Source: Pseudomonas sp. LB-090624 (lineage in GTDB: Bacteria; Pseudomonadota; Gammaproteobacteria; Pseudomonadales; Pseudomonadaceae). Taken from it: a stretch of 64,000 nt of DNA. Each line of letters begins with the position of its first letter. Position 1 is the stretch's first letter. The DNA is taken from contig NZ_QJRL01000001.1 in assembly GCF_003205205.1 (NCBI RefSeq), positions 186,001 to 250,000 on the forward strand, in the 5' to 3' direction. A model generated the notes under the pieces. It did not search any database, was not told where the DNA came from, and was given only the letters and a program-made list of their open reading frames with translations. Both the position numbers and the translations under genes were made by a program. Shown here one piece after another: positions 43,161 to 54,107 of the stretch.

Positions 43161-44084
43161 TCAGCGAATGGCGGCGGCCCGCACTGGCATATCCAGCCCG
43201 ACCAAGGTCTCGATCATCGCCCGCGCCGCTGGCGACAGCCGGTAGCCGCTGCGGCTGACCACGCCGCAATACACGTTCAGCACCTCCAGCGCCGGCGGCA
43301 GATTACGCCAGTGCAGGCGCACCAGCGTGCCGGTGGCCAGGTCATCGGCCAGGGCCTCTTCGCTGGCAATCCCGATGGCATCGCTGGCCTGTACCACGCT
43401 GCGCAGGATAGCCAGGTGTTCGGTCTGCAAATGCGGGGTGAAGTCGTTGCGCCCGCTCAGGTTGGCCAGGCGTTTGCGTACCCCAGGCGCGAGCAGCCCG
43501 CTGGCCAGCGGATAGCTGAACAGGTCGTTGGTCGACAGGCTTTCCTTGGCCAGCAGCGGGTGGCTTGGGCGACAGAAAAACAGGCCTGGGCGGGGCGACA
43601 AAGGTTCGGTATGAAAGCTGGGGTCTGCTTCGAACGGGCGGATATCGTCGACGAAAAACTCGATCTGTTCACGGCGCAGTGCCTGTCCCAGGCGTTCGGC
43701 ATTGTCCACCAGCAGCGAGGTATGGATGCCAGGGTGGCGTTCGATGAAGTGACGCAGGGCATCAGGCACCAGGCGCACGGCCAGCGTTGGGCCGCTGCCG
43801 AAGTGCAGCTCGCCGGCGTCGAGCTTGGTCATTTGCAGCACTTCGTTGCTCAACTGCACCGCGCCTTGCACCAGACGGCGAGCGTGTTGCAGCACCACTT
43901 GGCCTTCCGGGGTAGGCGGCAGGGCCTTGCTGGCGCGGTCGACCAGCGGGCAGCCGAATGTGTGTTCCAGGCCCTGGATGGCGCGGCTGAAGGCGGGCTG
44001 GGTGATGCCCATGGCTTCGGCGGCGCGGACGAAACTGCGGTATTCGGTGAGGGCGATGAAGTAGCGCAGCTGGCGGAGGTCCAT
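43161..44084 (-). CDS. LysR-family regulator
   Basis: 307 residues. MDLRQLRYFIALTEYRSFVRAAEAMGITQPAFSRAIQGLE is the winged-HTH N-terminus, followed by a substrate-binding domain (GELHFGSGPTLAVRLVPDALRHFIERHPGIH). It stands between the pca block and a BenF-like porin gene on the same strand; the porin gene ends 200 bases upstream. The target is not evident. Confidence 0.88.
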   Translation of the reverse strand: MDLRQLRYFIALTEYRSFVRAAEAMGITQPAFSRAIQGLEHTFGCPLVDRASKALPPTPEGQVVLQHARRLVQGAVQLSNEVLQMTKLDAGELHFGSGPTLAVRLVPDALRHFIERHPGIHTSLLVDNAERLGQALRREQIEFFVDDIRPFEADPSFHTEPLSPRPGLFFCRPSHPLLAKESLSTNDLFSYPLASGLLAPGVRKRLANLSGRNDFTPHLQTEHLAILRSVVQASDAIGIASEEALADDLATGTLVRLHWRNLPPALEVLNVYCGVVSRSGYRLSPAARAMIETLVGLDMPVRAAAIR

Positions 44085-44214
44085 TTCACGGCTCTAGTGC
44101 GAGGTCAGGGCCCTATTCAAGCGGTTACTTCTTATGTCGTCAAAGAAGGTTTATGGATTTGGTTATAGCCGAAAGTTATCCTTGAGCGCCTCGCGTATAT
44201 AACCTGCTCCCACA

Positions 44215-44246
44215 GGGTGGCCACAGCTTTTGAAACTGTGGCCATC
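44215..44246 (-). terminator. Hairpin downstream of the BenF-like porin
   Basis: GGTGGCCACAG and CTGTGGCCATCC form a stem of about 11 bp around CTTTTGAAA, 40 bases past the porin stop. REP-like sequences flank it. Confidence 0.7.
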
Positions 44247-44283
44247 CCGTAAGAGCCGGTTTACCCGCGAGAGGCCAGTTGAT

Positions 44284-45540
44284 TTAGAGCAGATTCAGCG
44301 GGTAGCTCACGATCAGCCGGTTTTCATCGAACGCGTTGGTGCTGAAGTCGCGGCGCATGGTGGAGTTGCGCCACTTCACCGACAGGTCCTTGAAGCTGCC
44401 CGACTGCACCACGTAGGCCAGCTCGGTCTCGCGCGCCCATTCCTTGCCGTCATCCACGCCACCAGCGGTAACGTTGTCACCCTTGATGTAGCGGTTCATC
44501 AGGGTCAGGCCCGGGACGCCGACGCTGGCGAAGTTGAAGTCATGACGCACCTGCCAGGACCGCTCCTTGGCATTGTCGAAGCTGGAGTTGTAACTGTCGT
44601 TGGCGAGGGTGCCGCCGCTGGTGCCGTTGACCCGCATCCAGGCATCGTCGCCGCTGACTTTCTGCAGGCCGACGTAGAATGTGTGGCCCTGGTAGCGTGC
44701 AGAGAGCAGCGCCGAGGCAGTGCGGTTGTCCAGCTTGCCGGCACGTTCGGCGCCATCTTCCTTGCCGATGAAGTAGCCCAGGTTGGCGCCCAGGGTCCAG
44801 TCGCCCAGCGGCTGGCTGTGCGTCAGGTTGAGGTACTGCTGGCGGTAGATGTCCTTGAGCTGGGCATCCCACAGGCCAATCATGGTGCGCTTGTCGTTGA
44901 AGGTGTACTCGCCGCCACCGAAGTTGAAGCGGTCGGAGGTGAACGCCGCTCTACCGTTCAGCGACATGTCTTCCATGCTGGCGTCGTTGCGCGGGCTGTT
45001 GCCGCGGAACTGGCCGGCGTACAGGGTCAGGCCGGCGATTTCCTTCGACGTCAGCTGGCCGCCGCGGAAGGTTTGCGGCAGCGAACGACCGTCGTCCGAG
45101 CGCAGGATCGGTAGGACCGGCATCCATTCCCCGACTTTCAGCTCGGTTTCGGACAACTTGGCTTTCAGCGCCACACCCAGGCGGCCGAAGTCATCGGCGG
45201 GGCGACCATCGCCGTGTACGGGCAGAAGGTGGGTGTTGGTGGTGCCTTTGCCGCCGTCGAGCTTGACCGAGTACAGGCCAAGTACGTCCACTCCGAAACC
45301 GATGGTGCCCTGGGTGAAGCCAGAGCGGGCATCGAGGATGAAGCTTTGCGTCCATTCTTCGGCCTTGCCCTGTGGGTGAGCCGGGTCGACGAAGTTGCGG
45401 TTGATGTAGAAGTTGCGCAGGTTGAGGGTGGCCTTGGCGTCCTCCAGGAAACCACCTTGGTCGGCGGCGAACACGGGGAGGGCGCAGGACATGGCCAACA
45501 GGCCGGGCAGCAGCTGGCGTGCGGGTTGCAAAGTGCTCAT
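44284..45540 (-). CDS. OprD-family outer membrane porin (BenF-like)
   Basis: 418 residues from MSTLQPARQLLPGLLAMSCA with signal cleavage after PVFA. The mature protein starts with GGFLEDAKATLNLRNFYINRNF, the classic OprD family beginning, and has an 18-strand barrel pattern to the C-terminal NRLIVSYPLNLL. OprD/OpdK-type porins let aromatic acids across the outer membrane. Proximity to pca and a PcaR-like box upstream suggest uptake of protocatechuate or 4-hydroxybenzoate. Confidence 0.9.
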   Translation of the reverse strand: MSTLQPARQLLPGLLAMSCALPVFAADQGGFLEDAKATLNLRNFYINRNFVDPAHPQGKAEEWTQSFILDARSGFTQGTIGFGVDVLGLYSVKLDGGKGTTNTHLLPVHGDGRPADDFGRLGVALKAKLSETELKVGEWMPVLPILRSDDGRSLPQTFRGGQLTSKEIAGLTLYAGQFRGNSPRNDASMEDMSLNGRAAFTSDRFNFGGGEYTFNDKRTMIGLWDAQLKDIYRQQYLNLTHSQPLGDWTLGANLGYFIGKEDGAERAGKLDNRTASALLSARYQGHTFYVGLQKVSGDDAWMRVNGTSGGTLANDSYNSSFDNAKERSWQVRHDFNFASVGVPGLTLMNRYIKGDNVTAGGVDDGKEWARETELAYVVQSGSFKDLSVKWRNSTMRRDFSTNAFDENRLIVSYPLNLL

Positions 45541-45693
45541 CTGTCGTGGATCTCTTGTTTTTATGGGGCGAGCCGGTGCACTGCGGGGTCGGGCCGGCAG
45601 GTGCGGGTCTTTTCTTGATGAACTTGGGCAACGTTGCGTGGGTGGATGGTGCGGGGTTGTACAGGGGTGAGGCAATTCGCCGCAAACGGAACG

Positions 45694-45708
45694 GGGCGAT
45701 AATCGAAC
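45694..45708 (-). promoter_or_regulatory. PcaR-like box upstream of BenF-like porin
   Basis: On the minus strand GTTCGATTATCGCCC matches the PcaR box GTTCGATAATCGCAC at 13 of 15 positions, with GATTAT as possible -10. A near-palindrome CGGAATGTTCCG abuts it. It lies about 155 bases before the porin start. Confidence 0.55.
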
Positions 45709-45777
45709 GGAATGTTCCGGTTAGTTAATAATTCTGCAGTGCTGGCCCTAGCGTCTGTGCAGGCGCCAGAAAACAAA

Positions 45778-45800
45778 AAGCCCACCGCGAGGGTGGGCTT
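45778..45800 (-). terminator. ttgABC terminator
   Basis: AAGCCCACC and GGTGGGCTT form a 9-bp stem, followed on the minus strand by CTTTTTG, 18 bases past the ttgC stop. Confidence 0.92.
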
Positions 45801-45818
45801 GATGGGCAACAGCTGCAA

Positions 45819-47273
45819 TCAGCTTTTCGGTGTATCCACCGATGCCTGCTGGTTCGCCTGACCGGTTTGCTCGTACCAGCCACCGCCGAGCGCCTTGTAC
45901 AGGTTGACCTCGCTGGTCAGCTGCGACAGACGGTCGCCGATCAGCGCCTGCTGGGCGCTGAACAGGTTGCGCTGGGCGTCAAGGAACGTCAGGTTGCTGT
46001 CGATGCCGATCCGGTAGCGGCGTTCAGCCAGGCGGTAGTAGTCCTGGTTGGCCTGCACCAAGTCACGCTGGGCCTGCAATTGCTCTTCGAAGGTTTTGCG
46101 CGCAGCCAAGCCATCGGAGACTTCCTGGAAGGCGGTCTGGATGGTTTTTTCGTACTTGGCGACGTTGATGTCCTTCTGGATCTTCGAATAGTCCAGGCTC
46201 GCCTTCAGGCTGCCGGCGTTGAAAATCGGCAGGTTGATCTGCGGCTGGAACAGCCAGGTGCCCTGACCACCCGCGAACAGGTGGCCCATGTCGGGGCTCA
46301 GGCTGCCGGCGTTCGCCGTCAGGCTGATGCTCGGGAAGAACGCTGCGCGGGCGGCGCCGATGTTGGCGTTGGCGGCCTTCAGCAGGTGCTCGGCTTCCTG
46401 GATGTCCGGACGACGCTGGAGGATGTCCGACGGCAGGCCGGCTGGTACTTCAGCCAGCTGGTCGGCGTTGAGCTCCAGCGGCTTGGCCAGGTTCGCCGGA
46501 ATACCGGTACCCAGCAGCACGGTCAGGCTGTTGACGTCCTGGGCGACCAGGCGCTGGTACTGCGAGTACTTGACCCGGGCGCCTTCCACGGCGGTACGCG
46601 CCTGGCTGACGTCGAGTGCCGAAGCCACGCCGACTTCGTTGCTGCGACGGGTGAGGTTGTAGCTTTCCTCGTAGGTCTTCAGCGTTTCTTCGGTCAGCTT
46701 GAACAGCGCCTGGTCGGCCTGCCAGGTGTAATAGGCGTTGGCCACGCTGGCCACCAGGGCAATTTGCGTGGAGCGGCGCGCCTGCTCACTGGACAGGTAG
46801 GTCTCCAGGGCCTGCTCGGTCAGGCTACGGACCCGGCCGAACAGGTCCAGCTCATAGGCGCTGACGCCGAGGGTGGCCGAGTATTGGCTGGTAATGCCCG
46901 ACTCCCCGGTTTGCGACATGTTCGCCGGCACTCGCTGGCGGCTGCCGCTGCCGGTGGCTGAAACCGCCGGGAACAGGTCAGCCCGCTGGATGCGGTACTG
47001 CGCGCGGTAGGCGTCAAGGTTCAACGCGGCGACGCGCAGGTCGCGGTTGTTGACCAGCGAGGTCTGGATCAGTTGCTGCAGTGCCGGGTCGTGGAAGAAC
47101 TGGCGCCAGCCCTGTTCGGCGGCGGCAACGTCTGCCGACTGGGTCGGGGAGTACGCAGGGCCTTGCGGCCACTGCGCTGCCACCGGCGATTCCGGGGTCT
47201 GGTAGTCAGGGATCAGCGAGCAGCCGCCAAGGATGAAAGCGGTTACCGCCAGGGACAATAAAGACTTGGTCAT
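45819..47273 (-). CDS. ttgC: Efflux outer-membrane factor TtgC
   Basis: 484 residues, OprM/TolC family. Lipoprotein signal [18 protein letters not shown] with lipid-modified Cys18, then [16 protein letters not shown]. The two repeats of the outer membrane factor domain are visible. It forms the exit duct of the TtgABC pump. Its start overlaps the ttgB stop by four bases. Confidence 0.95.
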   Translation of the reverse strand: MTKSLLSLAVTAFILGGCSLIPDYQTPESPVAAQWPQGPAYSPTQSADVAAAEQGWRQFFHDPALQQLIQTSLVNNRDLRVAALNLDAYRAQYRIQRADLFPAVSATGSGSRQRVPANMSQTGESGITSQYSATLGVSAYELDLFGRVRSLTEQALETYLSSEQARRSTQIALVASVANAYYTWQADQALFKLTEETLKTYEESYNLTRRSNEVGVASALDVSQARTAVEGARVKYSQYQRLVAQDVNSLTVLLGTGIPANLAKPLELNADQLAEVPAGLPSDILQRRPDIQEAEHLLKAANANIGAARAAFFPSISLTANAGSLSPDMGHLFAGGQGTWLFQPQINLPIFNAGSLKASLDYSKIQKDINVAKYEKTIQTAFQEVSDGLAARKTFEEQLQAQRDLVQANQDYYRLAERRYRIGIDSNLTFLDAQRNLFSAQQALIGDRLSQLTSEVNLYKALGGGWYEQTGQANQQASVDTPKS

Positions 47274-50200
47274 TGCCCAGCCTCATAACGTGGAGTTTCA
47301 GGGGTGGCGTCCTTTTCCGGCTCTTTGCTGCCGAACAGCGACGACACTGCGACGAAGAATAGTGGTACCCAGAAGATTGCCAACACGGTCGCACTGATCA
47401 TGCCGCCGATCACGCCCGTACCAATGGCGTGCTGGCTGCCGGCACCGGCACCGCTGGCGATGGTCAACGGTACCACGCCGAGGATGAACGCCAGCGAGGT
47501 CATGATGATCGGGCGCAGTCGCATGCGGCAGGCTTCGATCGCCGCGTCGTACAAGCTGCGGCCCTGCTCGTGCAGTTCCTTGGCGAATTCGACGATCAGA
47601 ATGGCGTTCTTCGCCGCCAGACCGATGGTGGTCAGCAGGCCGACCAGGAAGTACACGTCGTTGGACAAGCCGCGCAGGCTGGTGGCGATCAGTGCACCGA
47701 TGATACCCAGAGGTACTACCAGCACTACGGCGATCGGGATCGACCAGCTTTCGTACAGGGCTGCCAGGCACAGGAACACGAACAGTACCGAAAGGGCGAA
47801 CAGCGCCGGCATCTGCGACCCGGAGAGTTTTTCCTCGTAGGACATGCCGGTCCAGGAGAAGCCGATGCCGTCCGGCAATTCGCCAGCGATGCGCTCGACC
47901 TCGGCCATGGCTTCACCGGTACTGTGGCCAGGGGCCGGTGCACCCAGGATCTCCATGGCTTCAACGCCGTTGTAACGCGACAGCTTCGGTGAACCATAAG
48001 TCCATTCGCCTTTGGCGAAGGAGGAGAACGGCACCATCTCGCCAGCGCCATTGCGCACGTACCACTTCTGCAGGTCTTCCGGGCTCATCCGCGCGTTCGG
48101 CTCGCCCTGGATGTAAACCTTCTTGACCCGGCCGCGGTCGATGAAGTCGTTGACGTAGCTGGCACCCAAGGCAATCGACAGGGTGTTGTTGATGTCGGCA
48201 ATGGTCACGCCCAGGGCGCTGGCACGTTCGTCATCGATGGTCAGCTGGTATTGCGGCTCGTCGTTCAGGCCGTTCGGGCGTACCGCGCTCAGCACTTTGC
48301 TTTGCGCGGCCTTGGCCAGGAACTGGTTGCGCGCTTCCATCAGCTTTTCGTGCCCAACGCCGCCGCGGTCCTGCAGGAACACGTCGAAACCGGTGGCGTT
48401 ACCCAGTTCGAGCACCGCTGGCGGGGCAAAGGCGAACACCATCGCATCGCGGAAGGTGAAGAAGTGTTGCTGGGCGCGTTGGGCCAAGGCAAACACGCTG
48501 TTTTCCTTGGAACGCTCGCCCCATGGCTTGAGCATGATGAACGCCATGCCCGAGCTCTGGCCGCGGCCGGCGAAGTTGAAGCCGTTGACGGTGAACACCG
48601 ACGACACGGTGTCGGCTTCGTCCTTCAGCAGGTACTCACGCATCTGGTCGACCACCACCTGGGTGCGCTCGGCACTGGAACCGGCCGGGGTCTGTACCTG
48701 GGCAAACAGTACGCCTTGGTCTTCCTCCGGCAGGAACGCGGTAGGAATGCGGGCGAACAGCCAGATCATGCCGACCACGATCAGGGCATAGCCCAGCAGG
48801 AACGGCACCTTGTTGCGCAGGATAGTTCCCACGCTGCGCTCGTAGCCGTTGACGCTGCGGTCGAAGTTGCGGTTGAACCAGCCAAAGAAACCGCCTTTGG
48901 CCGTGTGATGCTCGCCTTTCTTCAGTGGCTTGAGCATGGTGGCGCACAGCGCCGGGGTGAAGATAAGTGCCACCAGCACCGACAGGCCCATGGCCGAGAC
49001 GATGGTGATGGAGAACTGCCGGTAGATCACACCGGTCGACCCACCGAAGAATGCCATGGGCAGCAGCACTGCCGACAGCACCAGGGCGATACCCACCAAG
49101 GCGCCCTGGATCTGCTCCATGGAGCGCTTGGTCGCCTCTTTGGGCGGCAAGCCTTCCTCGGACATGACCCGCTCGACGTTCTCCACCACCACGATGGCAT
49201 CGTCCACCAGCAAACCGATGGCCAGGACCATGGCGAACATGGTCAGGGTGTTGATGCTGAAGCCCGCGGCGGCAAGGATGCCGAATGTACCCAGCAACAC
49301 CACCGGTACGGTCATGGTGGTAATGATGGTAGCGCGGAAGTTCTGCAGGAACAGGTACATCACCAGGAACACCAGGACCACGGCTTCGATCAGGGTGTGG
49401 ATCACCCCGCTGATCGATTCGGTGACCACCGGAGTGGTGTCATACGGGAATACCGCTTTCACCCCAGGCGGGAAGAACGGTTCCAGGCCTTTGATGGTTT
49501 CGCGCAGTGCCTTGGCGGTGTCCAGGGCGTTGGCGCCGGTCGCCAGTTTTACGGCCAGGCCGGAAGCCGGCTTACCGTTGAACTGAGCGCTGACCGCATA
49601 GTTTTCACCGCCCAGGCCAACCTGGGCGACATCGCCCAGCCTTACCTGCGAACCGTCGCTGTTGACCTTGAGCAGGATCTTCTCGAACTGCTCGGCAGTC
49701 TGCAGGCGGGTCTTGCCGATGATGGTGGCGTTCAGCTGGGTACCCGGCATGGCTGGCAGGCCGCCGAGTTGACCGGAGGACACCTGCACGTTTTGCGCGG
49801 CAACCGCGGTCTTGACGTCGACCGGAGTCAGCTGGAACTTGTTCAGCTTGGCCGGATCGAGCCAGATACGCATGGCGTACTGCGCACCGAACACCTGGAA
49901 GTCACCCACACCTGCAGTACGCGAGATCGGGTCCTGCATGTTCGAGACGATGTAGTTGGCCAGGTCGTCCTTGGTCATGCTGCCGTCTTCGGAGACCAGG
50001 CCGATCACCAGCAGGAAGTTCTTCACTGCCTTGGTGACGCGGATACCTTGCTGCTGCACTTCCTGCGGCAGCAGCGGGGTGGCCAGGTTCAGCTTGTTCT
50101 GCACCTGCACCTGAGCGGTGTCGGGGTTGGTGCCCTGCTCGAAGGTGGCGGTAATGGTCATGCTGCCGTCGGAGTTACTTTCCGACGACACATACCGCAG

Positions 50201-50422
50201 GTTGTCGATACCGTTGAGCTGCTGCTCGATCACCTGCACCACGGTGTCCTGCACGGTTTGCGCCGAGGCGCCCGGGTAGGTCACGGCGATGGCGATGGCC
50301 GGTGGCGCGATGCTGGGGTATTGGTTGATCGGCAGCTTCAGGATAGACAAGGCCCCGACCAGCATGATCACCAAGGCGATCACCCAGGCGAAGATCGGGC
50401 GATCGATAAAGAACTTCGACAT
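47270..50422 (-). CDS. ttgB: RND efflux transporter TtgB
   Basis: 1,050 residues, full-length HAE1-type RND. TM1 begins [21 protein letters not shown]. The proton-relay pair Asp-Asp is in [20 protein letters not shown], and the second half repeats this layout ([17 protein letters not shown]). With TtgA and TtgC it expels toluene, chloramphenicol, tetracycline and beta-lactams. It begins three bases after the ttgA stop. Confidence 0.97.
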   Translation of the reverse strand: MSKFFIDRPIFAWVIALVIMLVGALSILKLPINQYPSIAPPAIAIAVTYPGASAQTVQDTVVQVIEQQLNGIDNLRYVSSESNSDGSMTITATFEQGTNPDTAQVQVQNKLNLATPLLPQEVQQQGIRVTKAVKNFLLVIGLVSEDGSMTKDDLANYIVSNMQDPISRTAGVGDFQVFGAQYAMRIWLDPAKLNKFQLTPVDVKTAVAAQNVQVSSGQLGGLPAMPGTQLNATIIGKTRLQTAEQFEKILLKVNSDGSQVRLGDVAQVGLGGENYAVSAQFNGKPASGLAVKLATGANALDTAKALRETIKGLEPFFPPGVKAVFPYDTTPVVTESISGVIHTLIEAVVLVFLVMYLFLQNFRATIITTMTVPVVLLGTFGILAAAGFSINTLTMFAMVLAIGLLVDDAIVVVENVERVMSEEGLPPKEATKRSMEQIQGALVGIALVLSAVLLPMAFFGGSTGVIYRQFSITIVSAMGLSVLVALIFTPALCATMLKPLKKGEHHTAKGGFFGWFNRNFDRSVNGYERSVGTILRNKVPFLLGYALIVVGMIWLFARIPTAFLPEEDQGVLFAQVQTPAGSSAERTQVVVDQMREYLLKDEADTVSSVFTVNGFNFAGRGQSSGMAFIMLKPWGERSKENSVFALAQRAQQHFFTFRDAMVFAFAPPAVLELGNATGFDVFLQDRGGVGHEKLMEARNQFLAKAAQSKVLSAVRPNGLNDEPQYQLTIDDERASALGVTIADINNTLSIALGASYVNDFIDRGRVKKVYIQGEPNARMSPEDLQKWYVRNGAGEMVPFSSFAKGEWTYGSPKLSRYNGVEAMEILGAPAPGHSTGEAMAEVERIAGELPDGIGFSWTGMSYEEKLSGSQMPALFALSVLFVFLCLAALYESWSIPIAVVLVVPLGIIGALIATSLRGLSNDVYFLVGLLTTIGLAAKNAILIVEFAKELHEQGRSLYDAAIEACRMRLRPIIMTSLAFILGVVPLTIASGAGAGSQHAIGTGVIGGMISATVLAIFWVPLFFVAVSSLFGSKEPEKDATPETPRYEAGQ

Positions 50423-50425
50423 GGT

Positions 50426-51580
50426 TTACTCCGCTTTGGCGTCTGCTTTCGCCGCGTTGGCCTGATCAGGGCTGGCCGGCTTCTTGACGTTGGTGGCTTC
50501 GCTGACCTTGACCTCGACGCCTGGGCGCACGTACTGCAGCCCTTCGGTGATCAGGCGGTCACCCGGGTTGAGGCCTTCCTCGATCAGCCAGTCGCTACCC
50601 AGGGTACGGTTGGCCTTGAGCTGGCGCAGTTCGACCTTGTTTTCCTGGTTGACCACCAGGGCCGTCGGTGCGCCTTTCAGGTCGCGGGTCACGCCTTGCT
50701 GCGGCGCCAGGATGGCGTTGGCGTTGACCCCGGCCTTCAGCCGCGCATGTACGAACATGCCTGGCAGCAGGGTGTGATCGGGATTGGGGAACAGTGCGCG
50801 CAGGGTCACCGAGCCGGTGGTCTCGTCGACCGCGACTTCGGAGAATTCCAGCCGGCCTTCCTGCTTGAACAGGCTGCCGTCTTCCAGCACCAGCTGGACC
50901 GAGGCGGCGTTGTCGCCGGCCTTCTGCAACTGGCCGCTTTCCAGGTCACGGCGCAGCTTGAGCAGTTCGGCGGTAGACTGGGTAACGTCGACGTAGATCG
51001 GGTCGAGTTGCTGAATGGTGGCCATGGCGTTGGTCTGGCCATTGTTCACCAGCGCACCTTCGGTGACCGAAGAACGGCCGATGCGGCCGCTGATCGGTGC
51101 CAGGACCTTGGTGTAGCGCAGGTCGATCTGCGCGCTTTTGAGCGAAGCTTCTGCCTGCAATCGTTTGGCATTGGCGTCGTCGTATTCCTGTTTCGACACG
51201 GCCTGCTCGTCGATCAGCTGCTTGTAACGCTCGGCCAGCGAGCGGGTAGCCTGCAGGTTGGCCTGGGCATTGCCCAGTGTGGCTTCGTACACGGCGGGGT
51301 CGATCTGGTAAAGCTGCTGGCCTTCCTTGACGTCACTCCCTTCCTTGAACAGGCGTTTGAGAATGATGCCATTGACCTGTGGACGCACTTCGGCGACGCG
51401 GAAGGCACTGGTACGCCCCGGCAGTTCCGAGGTCAGGGTGAAGGCTTGCGGCTGGATGGTCACGACGCCGACCTGAGGAGCCTGCGCCGCTGGCGCTGCT
51501 TCTTCTTTCTTACAGCCACTGAGCAGGGTTGCCAGGGCGACGGCGGAAACCAGAGCGGTAACGGCTGGCTTGAATTGCAT
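50426..51580 (-). CDS. ttgA: Periplasmic adaptor lipoprotein TtgA
   Basis: 384 residues, membrane-fusion family. Signal and lipobox LLSGC (Cys23), then the lipoyl (QAFTLTSELPGRTSAFRVAEVRPQVNG), coiled-coil hairpin (TRSLAERYKQLIDEQAVSKQEYDDANAK) and beta-barrel domains in order. First gene of ttgABC. Its promoter is repressed by divergent TtgR, relieved by antibiotics and flavonoids. Confidence 0.96.
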   Translation of the reverse strand: MQFKPAVTALVSAVALATLLSGCKKEEAAPAAQAPQVGVVTIQPQAFTLTSELPGRTSAFRVAEVRPQVNGIILKRLFKEGSDVKEGQQLYQIDPAVYEATLGNAQANLQATRSLAERYKQLIDEQAVSKQEYDDANAKRLQAEASLKSAQIDLRYTKVLAPISGRIGRSSVTEGALVNNGQTNAMATIQQLDPIYVDVTQSTAELLKLRRDLESGQLQKAGDNAASVQLVLEDGSLFKQEGRLEFSEVAVDETTGSVTLRALFPNPDHTLLPGMFVHARLKAGVNANAILAPQQGVTRDLKGAPTALVVNQENKVELRQLKANRTLGSDWLIEEGLNPGDRLITEGLQYVRPGVEVKVSEATNVKKPASPDQANAAKADAKAE

Positions 51581-51680
51581 GAGGATCCTCGGGTCGCTGG
51601 AGCAGGGAGACGCTCAAGAGTAATGGAAGAGTCTGGATCTGAAGAAATGTGCTATCCGGTGGATAAATAGCTTGCTAAGG

Positions 51681-51716
51681 AATATACTTACATTCATGGT
51701 TGTTTGTAAATACCGC
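51681..51716. promoter_or_regulatory. TtgR operator between ttgA and ttgR
   Basis: The segment ACTTACATTCATGGTTGTTT (from 51687) followed by GTAAATACC matches the known TtgR operator of P. putida. TTACA and TGTAA form the outer dyad. It overlaps both divergent promoters. Confidence 0.9.
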
Positions 51717-51839
51717 CGGGTTGTACTTGATTACTGCCACAGCCCTTGATTAGTTCATCCGCGAGGTTGCCCTGCAGAGGTGCCCCCGGAGCGTTTCCCG
51801 TACGCACCGCGCGTCCGGGCCAGATGAGGTTGTACTGCC

Positions 51840-52472
51840 ATGGTCCGTCGAACCAAAGAAGAAGCCCAGGAGACCCGCGCCCAGATCATCGAGGCAGCGG
51901 AAAGGGCCTTCTACAAGCGCGGGGTTGCGCGAACCGCCCTGGCCGACATCGCCGAACTGGCGGGCGTGACCCGCGGGGCGATCTATTGGCACTTCAACAA
52001 CAAGGCCGAGCTGGTGCAGGCGTTGCTCGACAGCCTGCACGAGACGCATGACCATTTGGCGCGGGCGAGCGAAAGCGAGGACGAAGTCGACCCGCTTGGC
52101 TGTATGCGCAAGCTGCTGTTGCAGGTGTTCAACGAGCTGGTACTCGATGCCCGAACCCGGCGTATCAATGAAATCCTGCATCACAAGTGCGAGTTCACCG
52201 ATGACATGTGTGAAATTCGCCAGCAGCGCCAGGGGGCGGTGCTGGATTGCCACAAGGGCATTACCCTGGCGCTGGCCAATGCCGTGCGCCGGGGCCAGTT
52301 GCCTGGCGAGCTGGATGTCGAGCGCGCGGCGGTGGCCATGTTCGCTTATGTCGATGGCCTGATCGGGCGCTGGCTGCTGCTGCCTGACAGTGTCGACCTG
52401 TTGGGGGATGTCGAAAAATGGGTCGACACCGGGCTGGATATGCTGCGCTTGAGCCCGGCTCTGCGCAAATGA
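51840..52472 (+). CDS. ttgR: TetR-family repressor TtgR
   Basis: 210 residues from [21 protein letters not shown]. The HTH is [25 protein letters not shown]. The C-terminal ligand pocket binds chloramphenicol, tetracycline and plant phenolics and releases DNA. Divergent from ttgABC, sharing one operator. Confidence 0.97.
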   Translation: MVRRTKEEAQETRAQIIEAAERAFYKRGVARTALADIAELAGVTRGAIYWHFNNKAELVQALLDSLHETHDHLARASESEDEVDPLGCMRKLLLQVFNELVLDARTRRINEILHHKCEFTDDMCEIRQQRQGAVLDCHKGITLALANAVRRGQLPGELDVERAAVAMFAYVDGLIGRWLLLPDSVDLLGDVEKWVDTGLDMLRLSPALRK

Positions 52473-52655
52473 CACTTTGTTAAGGATTGTGAGGGAGTGT
52501 TTCCTCTCTGTATTAAGAGAGGATTAATGCTCGCGGGTAACTGCGCCATTGCTCGGCTCACCGCTGTCCTGCTGCGGGAGCAGTAGGGCAGCAGCTCTCT
52601 TCGCCAGTGATGCATCATCGCAGCTCAAGGCTGTTGCTACGGGATTGCCCTGCAT

Positions 52656-54107
52656 TCAGTGGCCGCGCAGTTGCCGATCCGGCAAAGCCACTGCGGCCAG
52701 CAAACCAAGCAGTGCAATCAGCGCACTCCCCATCAACAGGTGGCGGAACGTCTCCAGCAACCGTGTCTGGGTCGCCAGGTCGACTTCGCCCGCCTTCAAG
52801 CTCCCCAGCAAGGGGTTACCGAGCAATTCGAACCCGCCCTGGTGCAGCAACGCCAGCAACAGGCTGGACATGCACGCGACGCCCATCGCCCCGCCCAACG
52901 AGCGGAACAGGTTGGTGGTGCTGGTGGCCACGCCGATGTCCTGGCTGGCCACTGCGCTTTGCGTGCCCACCAGCGATGTCGGGAACTGCAAGCCGCAGGC
53001 AATGCCAGTCAGCAACATGAACAGTGCACTGAGCCACCCGGACTGCGGCGGGGTCAGCGCCATGCCTAGGATGGCCAGCGGCATCAGCAACGCCCCGGCG
53101 AGTATCTGCGGCTTGTAGCGCCCGGTACGACTGGTCATGCGCCCACCCGTGAAGGCACCGATGGGTAGCCCCATCACCAGCGGCAACAGGTGCAGGGCGG
53201 CGGTGTCGGCGCCGGCGCCGGTGATGCCCTGGAAGCGCAAAGGCATCAGCATGGTCAGGGAAATCGACTGGAAGCTGGCGAAGAAGATGACCGCCCAGCA
53301 CAGTACCGCAACACGGTTGCCGAACAGATTTAGCGGTAGTAGCGGCTCGGGGCAGCGGCGCTCGTGGGCGATGAACAGCGCCAGGCCCAGCACGGCGCAG
53401 GCGAACAGCACCAGCACGGCAGGGTCCCCCCAGGCATTACCTTGGCCGACCAAGGTAATGCCCAGCAGCAGGCTCCCCAGGCCGAGAATCAACAGCACGG
53501 CACCCAGGTAGTCCACCTGTGCCTCTCGGCGCTGGACTGGCATGCCAGCCAATGCCCGGCGGATCGCCCACAAGGCGACCAGGCCCAGTGGCAGGTTGAT
53601 CCAGAACACCCAGCGCCATGACAGGTACTCGGTCAGCCAGCCGCCCAATACCGGGCCGGCCACGCTGGCGACGGCATACATGCTGCTGAAGTAGCCCTGG
53701 TAGCGGCCACGTTCTCGCGGCGGGACGAAGTCACCGATGATCGCCTGGCTGACCGAAACCATACCCCCCGCGCCAATACCCTGGAGCACGCGGGCCAGCA
53801 CCAATTGCTGCATGTCCTGGGCCAGTGCGCAGGCAATCGAGGCCAGGGTGAACAGGCTGATACCGGTGAGGATCATCCGCCGTCGGCCGTACAGGTCCCC
53901 CAGCTTGCCGTAGATCGGCACCGCGATGGTCATGGCCACCATGTAGCCGGAGATGACCCAGGCCAGCAGGCCGACATCGTTGAACTGCGCCGAGATGGCC
54001 GGCAACGACACGGCAACGATGGTCTGGTCCAATGCGCCAAGGAAGATCGCCAGCATCAGGGCGGTGAGCACGTTGCGCAGGGTAGTGGGGGGCAGGGCAG
54101 CTGTCAC
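52656..54107 (-). CDS. DHA2-family (EmrB/QacA) drug exporter
   Basis: 483 residues from a GTG start. Fourteen predicted membrane segments. ALDQTIVAVSLPAISAQF (motif D1), GKLGDLYGRRRMILTG (motif A) and GPVLGGWLTEYLSWRWVFWINLP (motif C) mark an H+-antiporter. No EmrA adaptor adjoins. It lies next to ttgR, forming an efflux-rich stretch. Confidence 0.92.
   Translation of the reverse strand: MTAALPPTTLRNVLTALMLAIFLGALDQTIVAVSLPAISAQFNDVGLLAWVISGYMVAMTIAVPIYGKLGDLYGRRRMILTGISLFTLASIACALAQDMQQLVLARVLQGIGAGGMVSVSQAIIGDFVPPRERGRYQGYFSSMYAVASVAGPVLGGWLTEYLSWRWVFWINLPLGLVALWAIRRALAGMPVQRREAQVDYLGAVLLILGLGSLLLGITLVGQGNAWGDPAVLVLFACAVLGLALFIAHERRCPEPLLPLNLFGNRVAVLCWAVIFFASFQSISLTMLMPLRFQGITGAGADTAALHLLPLVMGLPIGAFTGGRMTSRTGRYKPQILAGALLMPLAILGMALTPPQSGWLSALFMLLTGIACGLQFPTSLVGTQSAVASQDIGVATSTTNLFRSLGGAMGVACMSSLLLALLHQGGFELLGNPLLGSLKAGEVDLATQTRLLETFRHLLMGSALIALLGLLAAVALPDRQLRGH

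Noticed and set aside
48251..51670. 1,139-codon open frame on the plus strand
   Set aside because: Antisense shadow of ttgB and ttgA. His/Gln-rich composition, no ribosome site and no domain; high G/C third positions create long false frames.
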